A DNA stretch of 64,000 nucleotides, from the NCBI GenBank assembly GCA_019925105.1, contig JAHGAU010000005.1:1798001-1862000 (forward strand), read 5' to 3'. Below the pieces are notes generated by a model. That model was not told the origin of the DNA, did not search any database, and saw nothing but the letters and a program-made list of their open reading frames with translations. Position 1 is the stretch's first letter, and each line of letters starts with the position of its first letter. Of the stretch, positions 35,539-46,108 are shown one piece after another. The position numbers were made by a program, and so were the translations under genes. The stretch comes from Niebla homalea. Lineage: Eukaryota > Ascomycota > Lecanoromycetes > Lecanorales > Ramalinaceae.

Positions 35539-36216
35539 TCAAGACAGTCTCCTCTCATACTTCCCAACCCACGAACCCCAACCACCGACCATGCCATCCA
35601 CCACTCTCTCCAATGCAGCCCGCGTCGGCGCTTTCCCAAGCATGCTTTGATCCAACTCTGCCCTCAAGCCCACGACCTGAAACAGATATCTATGCGGGCC
35701 ATGGCCCAGTACCGGTTTGGGCCCCCCCCAAATGCTGTTCATCCTATTTCTCCCATATCTGAACTCTCCATGCAGGACCGTCCCCCCGCTGCCGGGCGTC
35801 GGCTCGAAATCCTCGGGGTTGAGCGACGTCTTGCTGGGTGGGATCCCATAGTATATCCCATGCACCACGGGGGAGGGCAGCGGCGCATCCGGGTCCTCCA
35901 CCACGACAATGTACTCGGCAACACCATCTCGCGCGTGGTCGTCGTCGTTGATGGCCCATTGCAATCGCGGGAATCTATTAGCACCTTCAGGGGTTTGATG
36001 GATTTGAAGGTGCGGGTCTGCACCATCGCATTCCGGCGAGATTACAGTAATGGTGGGATTCGGCAAGACTTTGAAGGCGGGGGTTCTGGTGAAGAGTTTG
36101 GCGTCGTGGTGACGGATTGACACCAGACATCGTCCGATGAAGTTCTCGAGTCGAGCACCGAATGAAGCCATGAGTGAGCGGACTGGAGAGGCACAAAAAT
36201 CAATGGGCTTTTTCAT
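35539..36216 (-). CDS. PEBP-family protein (phosphatidylethanolamine-binding, YbhB-like)
   Basis: Single exon, 225 residues. The PEBP fold is marked by VVVEDPDAPLPSPVVHGIYYGIP (ligand-site Asp-Pro-Asp and His) and by LGHGPHRYLFQVVGL near residue 176, the second anion-binding motif. Family members bind lipid headgroups or small anions and some regulate kinases or proteases; this subtype is close to the bacterial YbhB/fungal PEBP group, whose role is unclear. An internal Met at residue 16 (MASFGARLENF) also fits the family N-terminus, so the true start may be 36171. No signal peptide is obvious. It is tail-to-tail with nothing close, and lies 550 bases from the DHA1 transporter on the same strand. 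Confidence 0.9.
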   Translation of the reverse strand: MKKPIDFCASPVRSLMASFGARLENFIGRCLVSIRHHDAKLFTRTPAFKVLPNPTITVISPECDGADPHLQIHQTPEGANRFPRLQWAINDDDHARDGVAEYIVVVEDPDAPLPSPVVHGIYYGIPPSKTSLNPEDFEPTPGSGGTVLHGEFRYGRNRMNSIWGGPKPVLGHGPHRYLFQVVGLRAELDQSMLGKAPTRAALERVVDGMVGGWGSWVGKYERRLS

Positions 36217-36767
36217 GAATGCATTGACTGCTAGGCTGCAGGATTGACGTCAGCACGGCGGCCGGGGCTTATGCGTCTGCATGGAGGATTTCACAATGAT
36301 TCAAAGCAAGGGAAGTTTCCATTCGCTCTTATGTAAACATTGAATTTGAGGGTTTCTGAGTCAGCGAATCTCATTCCCTTGGGTCATGTCACGGTTATGT
36401 CAGCGCCTCGAATTAAATTCGAGTAAGATGCTCGGAGACAAAAGACCCGTACGATTCCTACTTTTTTAACGGATCGTCGCAGACCTGCTGTGGACCTCTG
36501 GAGGACACAATAGAGGTCGCTAGTCAGCCGGATTTCACGTCCAGGTTCACATTCATGTACTCCCGCAGAAGCTGTGCTCCTCACCGCCAAGTCCAGGAGG
36601 AGCACGTTTTGAACTAATTACAAGTGATTATTGTGGAGTATTCCAATCCTTCCCAAATCTATCTTCATTTATGCATCTCCAGACCAGCTCGAGGTCTGTT
36701 GGAGCGTCGAACACTCGACCCAAGTATTCACACCACCTACTGGACTGACGTAATATAAGAGGCTCTT
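36217..36767. other. Intergenic region
   Basis: Between the PEBP-family gene and the 3' end of the MFS gene, both on the minus strand. A 73-codon frame near 36384 has no support. Nothing notable. Confidence 0.45.
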
Positions 36768-38466
36768 CTATTTCGGAATGTTACTCCGGAGATATGGCCC
36801 ATATTTGAAAAGCAAAGTCGGAATTGGCAACATAGCAACGCAGACGAATGCTATAACCATTGTGCCCCTGTTGGGAAAGCAACACCGCGTCAGTAAACCC
36901 TCGACGAAAGTAGCAAGTCATCATACCAGGCATATCCCATGGCCTTAAACAACTGGAACCCAGTGACCGAGAAGACGCACGATGTTGTACATCGCGATAA
37001 TATCACTGCAGCCAGGGCGCTGGCACTGTATTTCTCGTAAGTATCCACAATGTACGTCTGGATGCAGATGTACGCCATCAGCATCCCAATGGAGAATACG
37101 CCTGCTCCAATGAGTGGGAAGATCCAATGCACTTCATTCTCCGCCGTCCACGCGAAGATGGTCAGACCAATGGGAACGATGGTCATTCCGACCTGCAGGA
37201 ACGGCATGCGGCTCTCTGGCTGCGCCTGCTCAGATCCCGTCTTCCGGTGGTACCGCCGCTGCATGAAGGCATAGGAGCGGTTCAGACAGGCCGCACAGAT
37301 GACAATGCCTACCACAGTGCCAGTAGCAGAGCCTAAGTAGGCGAGACCCGTCAGACCATTTTGCCACCGGTACGAGAACAGTCCATACACAGGCGCAGGC
37401 CCGTAGAGTAAGGGTATTGTGACCAGATGGAGATAAAGGATGCCGTAGATCCTAACAAGTCAAGCGTCAGCATTTGACGAGACTCCAGGGCCATCAAAGA
37501 GGTTTCACTGGATTAGGGATTCACTCACAGCGCCATGTAGAGACTCAAGAATGTGCATATAGGGGAGAAGAGTAGCAATTCAAACGGCCTTCTGAATGAG
37601 CCACCGAAAAGGGTGCGGACTGATATACCCTGAGAGGGATTGTTTTGATTAGTCCCATCTTTAGCGTCTCTTTCCTTTTTCTCCTTCTGCAGCAGAATGA
37701 AAGGCCCGTAGGTCTCTTTCAAAAGAAAACCAGACACTATTAATGTAACTCCGGAAGCAATGACGATAATCCACAAGAGCCACCTCCAGCCGTGAGTCCG
37801 GTCAACAACAAAAGCGCCTATCAGCGGCCCCAGCGCGGGCCCGGCGGTGGGCCCTATCGAGTATATCGCTTGAGCCTTACCCCGGTCTCGCGGGGCAAAC
37901 ATGTCCCCAACGGAAGCACCTCCCAGCGTGGGTCCAGCGGAGCCGCAAGTGCCCGCCAGGAAGCGTAAGATCGCGAGCACGGTGATGTTCGGTGCAAGCG
38001 CACAGCCAACATTGAGGACCGTGAAGACGGCGAAGCTCGCCAGATAGACGATGCGCCTTCCCTGAAGTTCGGACAGAGGTGCTAGGTACAGCGGCCCCAG
38101 ACCGAGGCCTAGGACGTAGGTGCCTACAGGCAGAGCTGGCAGATAGATGTTTGTTAGATTGAAGTCATCCACGAGCGATTGGCTCGCCACTGCCAACATG
38201 GTGGAGGCGACTGGGGAAAGCATAGCCTGAGCACTGATGAGGAAAACATTGGTCCACTTGCGGCGAGCGTCCCAGTTGAGAGGGTTTTGAGCATCTTGAG
38301 GATCGTCCCACCCCTTAACCACAGGTCAACTCAAAAATCTGAACAGTACGTATGGGCTTTGACAAACCAGCGCAGCTTCTGTCGCTACATCTCCGGTGGC
38401 TTGCTCGTCTTTCTTGTGTGGGTTGTCCGTGATCAGCGGCAATTCGATCTCTGAATGCGAAGTCAT
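36768..38466 (-). CDS. MFS multidrug/polyamine transporter (DHA1 type)
   Basis: Four exons, 38368..38466, 37529..38313, 36927..37451 and 36768..36867 (introns 54, 77 and 59 bases), encode 502 residues. DHA1 marks are GWDDPQDAQNPLNWDARRKW before helix 1, LGPLYLAPLSELQGRRIVY (motif A region), RFLAGTCGSAGPTLGGASVGD, and SIGPTAGPALGPLIGAF (antiporter motif C-like). After intron 2 come YGPAPVYGLFSYRW and GFQLFKAMGYAW joined to GTMVIAFVCVAMLPIPTLL. The last exon adds the true C-terminus; unspliced reading ends too early. The first exon (MTSHSEIELPLITDN) relies on a 54-base intron with an AAG acceptor and is the least certain part. A proton-coupled drug or toxin exporter of the plasma membrane is expected. 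Confidence 0.88.
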
Positions 38467-39394
38467 TATATCCAACGAAGTCGAGGACAATCGCAGAATC
38501 GCCGGTTCCTGCGCATAACATCCCAGCAAGTGCTTGAAAGCCGTAACCAGAGAGTGAGTGTTGGTGTATTCCTGCTCTGGTAGATCACATCAGGCAGTGC
38601 TGCGATCAAAGAGCATACCAAGCGGAATGGTTGTGATGTTGAGCTCTGGAGGCTCAAGTCTGAGCTTTCAGCTGCACCAGTGCATCATGCACGATCTGAA
38701 AACGGAAAGCTGGGGGAGGCCTCGACCCATGCGCAAACGCAGATCTGGAGTTCGGAATCCGAGATGAATAACAAAGGTGGGGTAGGAACAAATTCCGAAA
38801 CTTCGTCCTTCATTCCTCACATGCTTTTTGAGAAAGGTGCGCACGCTTGGAACAGGAATGTTTTTGCCATCTTGCAGAGATTGTAGAATGCAGAGTCGCC
38901 GAAGGAGCACTCAATTTGCGCCCCTGCTCTCCCACTATGTCCTTCAGATACCTACAAGAAGCAAAGATATGATAACGGTACCTGATCGAGGTGCAATGAC
39001 ATCATTGACCATCATAGTGCTCTAGCGTACTGCAAGGGGAGCTCGACCCGCAAAAGGCTTTTTGGGATATTTAAATCTGCAATGCAAGACCAAAGAGCTA
39101 AGCATAACCTTATGCATCATAATCCCCAATAGCTCGGGCGTACTGGGCTGCAAGGAGTTACGGTATACGAGTCATGATGAGTAACAATACGGTCCAGAGA
39201 CTTAACTGCCGGCAGCTGACCTGGCAACTGCTGCCAGCTAAGATTCAAAGCTCGCGCATACGACCTCATCCACATGGAACTTCGCTGTGTTCACGTCACA
39301 TGCGTGAGAATGAGTGTGGGTGCATCATATATGCATTTAGTGGTAATAGTCTATGGATTGCGAGTGATAGCTAGATGTACTGGGATGTGCCGCC
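38467..39394. other. Intergenic region before the repeat array
   Basis: Promoter side of the DHA1 gene, then ~700 bases with only chance-level open frames. Leads into the degenerate repeat array. Confidence 0.45.
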
Positions 39395-40320
39395 AGGTGC
39401 TCTAATATACACATCTCATGCGAGTGTCTTGGCATGGCTTGCATGGCGGCTGCAATACCATGCATACACTTAGGCTGACAGTTCATTATTAAGATATCGA
39501 CCATACAAATAAGTTTGCCAGGCTAGGTGTAGATATGATGGTGGTGCGGCGTGCATGGAGTGTTACTGAGCCTCATGCCCACCGTGCCAAGACACTCTCT
39601 CAGTACACCTGGGCATTTTCTCCAGACATCTTTTGTCTTCCTTCATAGATTTCTCCATAGATCACACGAAATTTACAGGATGCCCTCACGCTGATTCCCC
39701 TCACGCATCCCACATTAATAGATGTCAGCCGGTGTGTTACGGGCATGGAGTACGGGCAAGGAGTGTTATGGAGCAGTCATGCAGGCAATGCCAAGACACC
39801 CTCATAATGCGTGTAGATACCATCACCTTGCTGTACATCCCAGGACGCCTAGTCATTTACCTGCAAGCACCTTTTGTCTTAATAGATGGATCATCACATA
39901 GATCATACAGAATGCACACACACTGCATACTCACTCACTTGTTGTGCATCTCCTCGAAGAACTGTTCGTGGGTACGAGTACCAGGAAAGGACGGATGTCT
40001 CCTAGCTCTGAGCTCAGAAGGTATTTGTTGAGACCTGCTGCTCTTTATAGACTTCCCCGACGTTGCTCTAAAGTGCCTGCCAGCTGCGCAAAGTCTCTTT
40101 TGACATCACAGCAATACGTTGTGTCAGCCTAGGTGCAGGCATGGTGGTGTTTGTGGGCATCGAGCCGTCATGCGAGCGGTGCCAAGACATGTGCGTGAAA
40201 CGTGTATATGTCATCACTGTACTGTACACCCCAGACTAGCTGGGTATTTCCTGCAGGCTCGGGCATAGATTCATCATCATAGATCACAACTCAATTCATA
40301 CTTAACCCATCACACTCATG
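39395..40320. repeat. Degenerate ~200-bp repeat array with one inverted unit
   Basis: Three direct units share the core TGCCAAGACA at about 39585, 39788 and 40180 (spacing 203 and 392, the latter close to two periods). Each unit runs GTCAGCC..GCATGG..GTCATGC..GTGCCAAGACA..GTACACCCCA..CTTTTGTCTT..ATAGATCA. A fourth copy lies in the opposite orientation at about 39400-39490; its reverse complement aligns with the unit starting near 40123, from GTCAGCCTA through the CCAAGACA core to GTGTATAT. Units have diverged by many substitutions and indels. No coding potential was recognised. A decayed satellite or a foldback element are both possible. Confidence 0.7.
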
Positions 40321-40700
40321 CGTCCATGCGTGTGACAGTATGACTCACTCCCAAATCGGCCTCATATTCTTGCGTGGCACTGTTGCTCACCGAGCTCAAA
40401 CTTGATCTCGGGAGTCTGAAGGCATCTGCCTGGTTGACCCCTGTGCGCAACATCACGGAGCGAGCTAGCTCAGGAAGAAATATGTGAATATACTGAGAGT
40501 GTTCTTTGAGCTCCCGAGGTTCCTGCTCAGGGCAGGATAGAGCACCCATGCTTGAAGATTCCCCCCCCCGAGCTTGTCCTTATGGGGCAAGTAGGTCGAG
40601 CATGGGAGCAAGGCCACTAGATTCCGTTGGCCTGCAGCTCATTTAGCGCGATCAAGTTGCTTGGGAATACTCGGCATTAATTTCCGGAGAACATACACGT

Positions 40701-40789
40701 ACACCCCATTCGTTTGCAGATACACCGTCGAATCGTGTGCATGTACAAACCCAAATCGTCCGCATGTACACCCCTTGTTTCCGCGGGTA
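40701..40789. repeat. Four-unit ~22-bp tandem repeat
   Basis: Units start ACACCCCATTCG, ACACCGTCGAATCG, ACAAACCCAAATCG and ACACCCCTTG, each closing with GCAGAT, GCATGT or GCGGGT. Short diverged arrays like this are found near transposon ends, but no partner end was seen. An in-frame string ILEEYLEELPPPTEPTTA follows near 40835 and could be a transposase scrap. Confidence 0.55.
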
Positions 40790-41556
40790 TCTCGTGTAAT
40801 AATGATAGTACTTATTTCTTAGTATAACGGAAGATCTTGGAAGAATACTTGGAAGAATTACCACCACCTACCGAGCCCACTACTGCTATGATGGACTTAG
40901 CTTACGTTACCTGTGGGTGACGAGGAAGCCTAGATCAACGCCTGGGAAGCGAGTCTACAAGAGCAAAGTAAGGCCGACCCCATTATGACGTGGACAGAAG
41001 GCAGTGGATTGCTGAGCCAACCATCCCGTCGTCCTAGTAGGGGTAGGAGCGAGCCATCCGCACTCAGTCGACAATCTCAACTGGAAAAAGAAAGAGTGAA
41101 AGTTTAACAAAAGTTCCGGAGATCGTTGCAATCGACTGCTTCTGACTCAGCTTGCTCGAAGTAAAGGTAAAATGGGAAAGGTAGGTGGATCTACAGAGGT
41201 AGCCTCAGCATGCACGTCTTTCTCGACGATCCAACATCCTTTTGCTTTCGTCGTCATCCTCCAAGTATCTTCTATCTGTGTCAGGGACTGACCGTAGGCT
41301 GGGTATAGACCTAGAGAATAGTATTATGATTGGATTTTGGATATGTAGCAGTAGATAGGGGGTGGGTGGCCACGTGGAAGATGAAGTGGCTGTACACTGC
41401 CGACCGCTCGAGATTTGTTATGTTGAACAATTGCTCAAGCAATGGTGAGCTTGCTCTCCATTCTGGGTATCACTTCATCTCCAGCAGTGCCTATTTCTGG
41501 GAGACTCCAAGCTCTATGTACCAAGGAGAGCCGTGTCTCATGTGAATCTTCAAGTG
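40790..41556. other. Intergenic region upstream of the second receptor's 3' end
   Basis: Holds no convincing gene. Possible scraps of mobile DNA near 40830-40920, then the 3' flank of the second PTH11-type gene. Confidence 0.4.
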
Positions 41557-43010
41557 CTAGACTGGGTCGCTCTGCTGCGTTATTGTGCTAGCGATCCATA
41601 TATCATTGCCTCTCTCTTCTTGTCTTTGCGATAGCTTTGGTATGACATCTTTCATAGCATACACTTCGACTTGTGCCAAGTGTGGACGACCGGCGAGAGG
41701 GGTTGTTAGATTGGTCACTGAATCCTGTGTAGGAGCCTCTCTCAGTTGGGAAAAAGCTGAGCCTCGAGGATTTTGGAGAGTTGTAGCTGGCGACGATCGA
41801 CGAAGGAGGTAATTCATCGTTGGCAAACAAGCAGCAATCAAAGCCAAGCCCAACTCAATCATGCTCCAATACACAGAGTCGCTAATGACAACTATCGCAA
41901 GTCAGATGCTGGCGAACTGCGATCTGATTCTGAGAACACTCACGTTCGTAATCAAATGCAGGCTTGAAGGCCCCTTCACACCCGCTTGAGTTAGTAATTG
42001 CGATATGGCTGGGTAGCTCAACTTACGCTGTCCAGCCTGAATGAATGCTGCCATCCTTAAAATAGATGCCACCACGGCCCTTGAAGACATTAGTTCTCCT
42101 TGAAGAAGGAAGCTCTCGGCTGGACCTACACTCCACCGACAGAGAAGGCTGCAATGGTTTCCAGACGGCGTCTCACCGGCATTTGCAACTTCCAGACCTG
42201 TAATTCTTAGCGTTTGGTCACTAGTCACCCACCGAGGTATCGTACCACAGGGACTGGAAGCACGAAAATCATCAGATCCACCACAACATCTGATACGGAG
42301 AACGCCAAGAGCATTTCCGAGATCTTCCCACATTGGGATGTAATAGCTTGTTCCGATTTCCACAAGGCACGGAAATGGCCCTTGCACTCGAGTAAGATGG
42401 CGAAGAAGAAGGCAACCGTCCAGATCACCGTCAGTGTGTTGACAAGGATAGTCAGGATATTGGTTGACTGTGACCTGCTACCGACCGCGAATATACGTCG
42501 ATAGAAGAAGACAAAACTGAGCTTCACAAAGCCAAGGGCAAGAGTATTCATCAACAGAAAAGTCCATGCGACCTTGACATACAGTCAGTTGTTGTGGCGG
42601 AGAAGCGCCAGCGCAACGAACTCTTCCAGTCACCGTGACTACATGGTTGGAAGACTCGAATGCGTCGGACGTGTCAGTTGGAGGTGGCGTGGGGTAGGCA
42701 AAGCCTTTGACAGCGACACCTAGACTTCGTGAATACGCCGTCTGCGTTGTCTGTATCAGATATACTGACCAGCAATGATAGCGACTCCCATTCCAATAGT
42801 CAGGAGCTATGCCAGAGATGATTAGTCGGGCGCCAAAGCAGCAAGTGGTGGAGATACCAGGGCAGGCACAGTCAACCAATCATCAATTCGGAAGTCGAAG
42901 CGTTGTCTACGCCTAATGTAGAATCTTAGACCAACGGCAATACCACACAGCGATGGTAATATTGTGGCTGCTGCCAATACTAGAGGAGGGGATACAGATA
43001 CGGTCGACAT
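41557..43010 (-). CDS. Second PTH11-type integral membrane receptor
   Basis: Eight exons, 42858..43010, 42770..42806, 42634..42719, 42246..42572, 42130..42197, 42027..42079, 41940..41984 and 41557..41891, encode 367 residues in one phase. Family marks are FRIDDWLTVPALLLTIGMGVA (exons 1-2), AVKGFAYPTPPP, MNTLALGFVKLSFVFFYRRIF, LECKGHFRALW, DLMIFVLPVPVVWKLQMPVRRRL (across intron 4), FSVGGVAVVASILRMAAFIQ (across intron 5), VKGPSSLHLITN, and YWSMIELGLALIAACLPTM. The seventh junction is uncertain: the obvious GTGAGT donor breaks the frame and only a weaker GTGTTC donor keeps it, so a real defect there is possible. Intron 6 is only 42 bases but has a perfect ACTAAC branch site. The paralogue at 27280-28643 shares the fold but is clearly divergent. 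Confidence 0.82.
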
Positions 43011-45277
43011 GGCAGGATAAATGAGAAGGATTGCAACATGACCCCAAATGTTTGAGGAGACAAGCAATATGAAATGAAGACAGGTTGTTCTGCGCCCCAT
43101 GCAGGCACCCACACACACTCCCGCGGATTGGCACCCACATTCCCAAGGATTGCTGGCGAACTACCTTGACTTCAATGGTGCATATGTGAGGCACAGCGAT
43201 GTACATTTCAGGCAAGGTCTCAGGGGCACATCCTTAGATGAGGGGACACCTCTTTGGCCAGCAAGAAGCAAAAAGTGTTTGATTTTCCGAGTAGAAGTGC
43301 GCAGCTTGCGCATGACGAAGAAATCCATTGGTGTGTGGGTGGCAGCTTCGTAAATTGGTGAGCTCGACCACATGTGCGCAGACCATTTACCGTCGACATA
43401 TTATCCAGTCTGCAAGATGTATGATCAGGAAAGGATCTGCCTCTGTTCCAATGCTTGCGAAGAGACGCTATCTTGCGAAATTGGGCGCCGTTATTAAGAT
43501 CTCCGCCGGTTGGCCAGTTGAGGGGCGTGACGACCCCTCCATCGTCTCCCTCGATAGCAATTCGTGCATATCTAGGTTACATCGGACCAGCTCGTCGAAG
43601 GTACCGGGCCAGAGGCTCATACTTCGATACCTGCTCTTCTCTTGCATCTGTCACTTTTTCGTTAGGTTGTCCCACGTAGATAATGCGCCGGTTGATAGCA
43701 CAGCTAATGCTTCGTCAAAGCTTCAGAATTGTGTTCCAGATCAGTGAACCTCATCAATACTCGAAGTTCGCAACGAAAGACGCAGCAGAATGTTTCCTTT
43801 GACAGCAGGACAGATCTCTCTGCCTGAAAATTTGGCACGTAGAACTGGTTCTACTCAAATATACGCCGTCGTGCTGCGAAAATCACGCCAATTCCTGGAA
43901 GGCCCTTCCGGGCACCGGCCGGAGCTGTTCCTGCGCTGATAAATTCTTGTTGCTCTTGTCACTTTCTACGCCTGTTCACCATCTCTGGAATGTCCTCGAG
44001 CGCTCTCTCGCTCATGTGGATGAAGCTCCTTTGCACGTGCTCGCGCTCCTGCTACCTCTAAGAATGACCTGGAGTTCCACAATTGAGATAAATTCACTGG
44101 AAGCGAAGCTCCGGAAGCTTACCGTCTCTACGCCCAATTACACTACACTACCATAGGTTATCTCGTGAATCCTGTGGCCATATTTCGCGCGCACTTGGCC
44201 GATGCAGTAGGATACTCGCCCATGCGGATCCACAGCTCGTCTATGGTTCCATACAATGGACGAACAATCTGCTCATGGCGATCTTATCGTCGTTGCACCT
44301 GGGTTCCGATTGAAAGGCACCAAGCCCGCTGAAGAAGTCGAAACTTGGCTTCCCAGGTCCTTACACCTTTGATAACTCCAGATTCCGATTGAGCCTTGCT
44401 GATGTCCAGGTTCCACCCTCGAAATTGTTCTGCAAACCAATTGCTTCAGGTATTCACCTGCCAGTCTGCTTTGCCCCAGAAATGCTACCGCAACTCCTTA
44501 TACCATACATCCTAGACCGACAATTAACATACGGCAGTGATGCTCTTGCCGGGTTCAAAGACCCGAAAAAGCACATTTATGGCCATAAAAACATCGTTGT
44601 AAATTTTGCCCACCAAATATTGCAAAAGAGTTTCATGCCGGCCGTTTGCAAAGCACCATCACTGGTGCATGTATTCTAATCTTTACAAGAGCATAGGCTG
44701 GAACCTTGTCAACATGAACTAACTTGGGGATTGGGGCAAACAATTCGGTCTTGTGGCTATCGGATGCGAGCGCTTTGGCTCCGAAAAATCATTCAGTCAG
44801 GGTCGTCGATATTGCGGAAACGCATGAGGTGAGTTTCGCTCGAGCCGCATACTACGACTGCGCTCGACGAGTAATGTTCAATGGAGTCAGTTTCCTAGGC
44901 ATCACGCCTGTCGAGAGGTACATGGATGAGGAGCAATTTCAGCTCTGAACGTTTCACTAATTGGACCAACCCGGGATGTGATGCCGGTCATTAAGATGGT
45001 GTGATGGCCAATCTAACTCAGAACCTCTCGAATGTGCTGGCTTTCTTTGGTCGTCTAGTTATCTACGAAGAATGAACAGTGACATGACAACCGTGGATGC
45101 TGCGATCCAGGGATGGAGTATACGGCCCTTAGATAGCGGACGAGATTCTACGATGGAGAATTAGGTCTTGCCATCGAGATCGCAGCTTGAAAATTTCTAA
45201 TCTCAGGAGTCGCGCAGACTATCTAGCCCTTCAATGGTTGTACAAGCTACGCTCCGATATTAGCGACAAGGAACCAC
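43011..45277. other. Gene-poor region (2.3 kb)
   Basis: Short frames near 43328-43747, 44389-44679 and 44724-44948 (plus) look partly coding-like, but no family is recognised and the joins between them need unsupported introns. They may be remains of a decayed gene. Confidence 0.4.
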
Positions 45278-46108
45278 TCAGAAGAATGCGTTGTGTACTT
45301 TGACGTCCAGGATCCCTTCCTTGTGTCCCAATATGGTGACCTGCCCCTCCACACCGAAAAAGTCGCGCAGTCCATTTTGGAGGTCATCGGCCACTGCTTG
45401 AGCTAACCCCGAGTCCTTCTCATCCTCGAAAATCTCGCTCATGAAGATGACATTCTGCGTCTCCTCCGAGACCAAACACTGCGCAGCCTGTCGCCAGGCT
45501 AGCTGCCGCGTCAGCACCGTCGAGTCTTGCGCATACACCAATTCGCCTGCCCCAACATCAAGAGGCTTCGCGCCGGCCTCGGCGTCCAGCGCTGTGAAAA
45601 CATCGCCCGCGGCACTTAGACGCAGCTCGAGGGGAGCAGTGCTCCTGGTCTGCAACTCCCCCAGATCGAACGCACCGGCCGTAACGGCGTGCTTGATGGA
45701 GACGGCATTGTAGAAATCGACGACGGGGTTGAGTGATCGGAGGGGTTTTTGCTCCTTCATCAGGCGTCGATACAGCGATTCGTTCGACTGCGGGAACTTC
45801 TTAGAGGGGACGTTGCACCTCTCCTTCAGCGTGTTGCGGTACAGGGCGATGCGCGGATGCGATTGGGCGTTTGGATAGGTGGCCAGGGTGGAGAGGGCTG
45901 AAGAAGCGGTGTCCTTGATGTTGTGGATGGGAGACTCAGCAGATGTTGCGTTGTTTTGTCTGCAGTCGAACCGGGATCTTACCTCTGCGAATTTGACGAC
46001 CTGGGCGTTCGTCCCACTGTTCTGGAGGTTATAAGCAGCTACGATGACAACCCGCATCGTGGGCAGCAAATTCGCGACATCTTGGGCAATACTAAAGCGG
46101 TCCATCAT
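45278..46108 (-). CDS. Solo B3/B4-domain protein (PheRS-beta-like editing fold)
   Basis: Exons 45983..46108 and 45278..45934 (48-base intron) encode 260 residues. The B3/B4 domain is the tRNA-editing part of phenylalanyl-tRNA synthetase beta; stand-alone copies occur in bacteria and fungi and their substrate is mostly untested. Visible family marks are VVIVAAYNLQNSGTN, SHPRIALYRNTLKE (the Ser/His-Pro region), LNPVVDFYNAVSIKHAVTAGAFDL, LELRLSAAGDVFTALD, and LAWRQAAQCLVSEETQNVIFMSE. The 48-base intron keeps phase and lacks a stop, so retention is possible, but removing it restores family spacing. An upstream in-frame start at 46255 exists; the 46108 ATG (MMDRFSIAQDV) was preferred because the residues before it look like leader. 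Confidence 0.85.
   Translation of the reverse strand: MMDRFSIAQDVANLLPTMRVVIVAAYNLQNSGTNAQVVKFAEVRSRFDCRQNNATSAESPIHNIKDTASSALSTLATYPNAQSHPRIALYRNTLKERCNVPSKKFPQSNESLYRRLMKEQKPLRSLNPVVDFYNAVSIKHAVTAGAFDLGELQTRSTAPLELRLSAAGDVFTALDAEAGAKPLDVGAGELVYAQDSTVLTRQLAWRQAAQCLVSEETQNVIFMSEIFEDEKDSGLAQAVADDLQNGLRDFFGVEGQVTILGHKEGILDVKVHNAFF

Noticed and set aside
39395..40320. CRISPR array
   Set aside because: Units are ~200 bp, diverged and partly inverted, in a eukaryotic genome with no cas genes.
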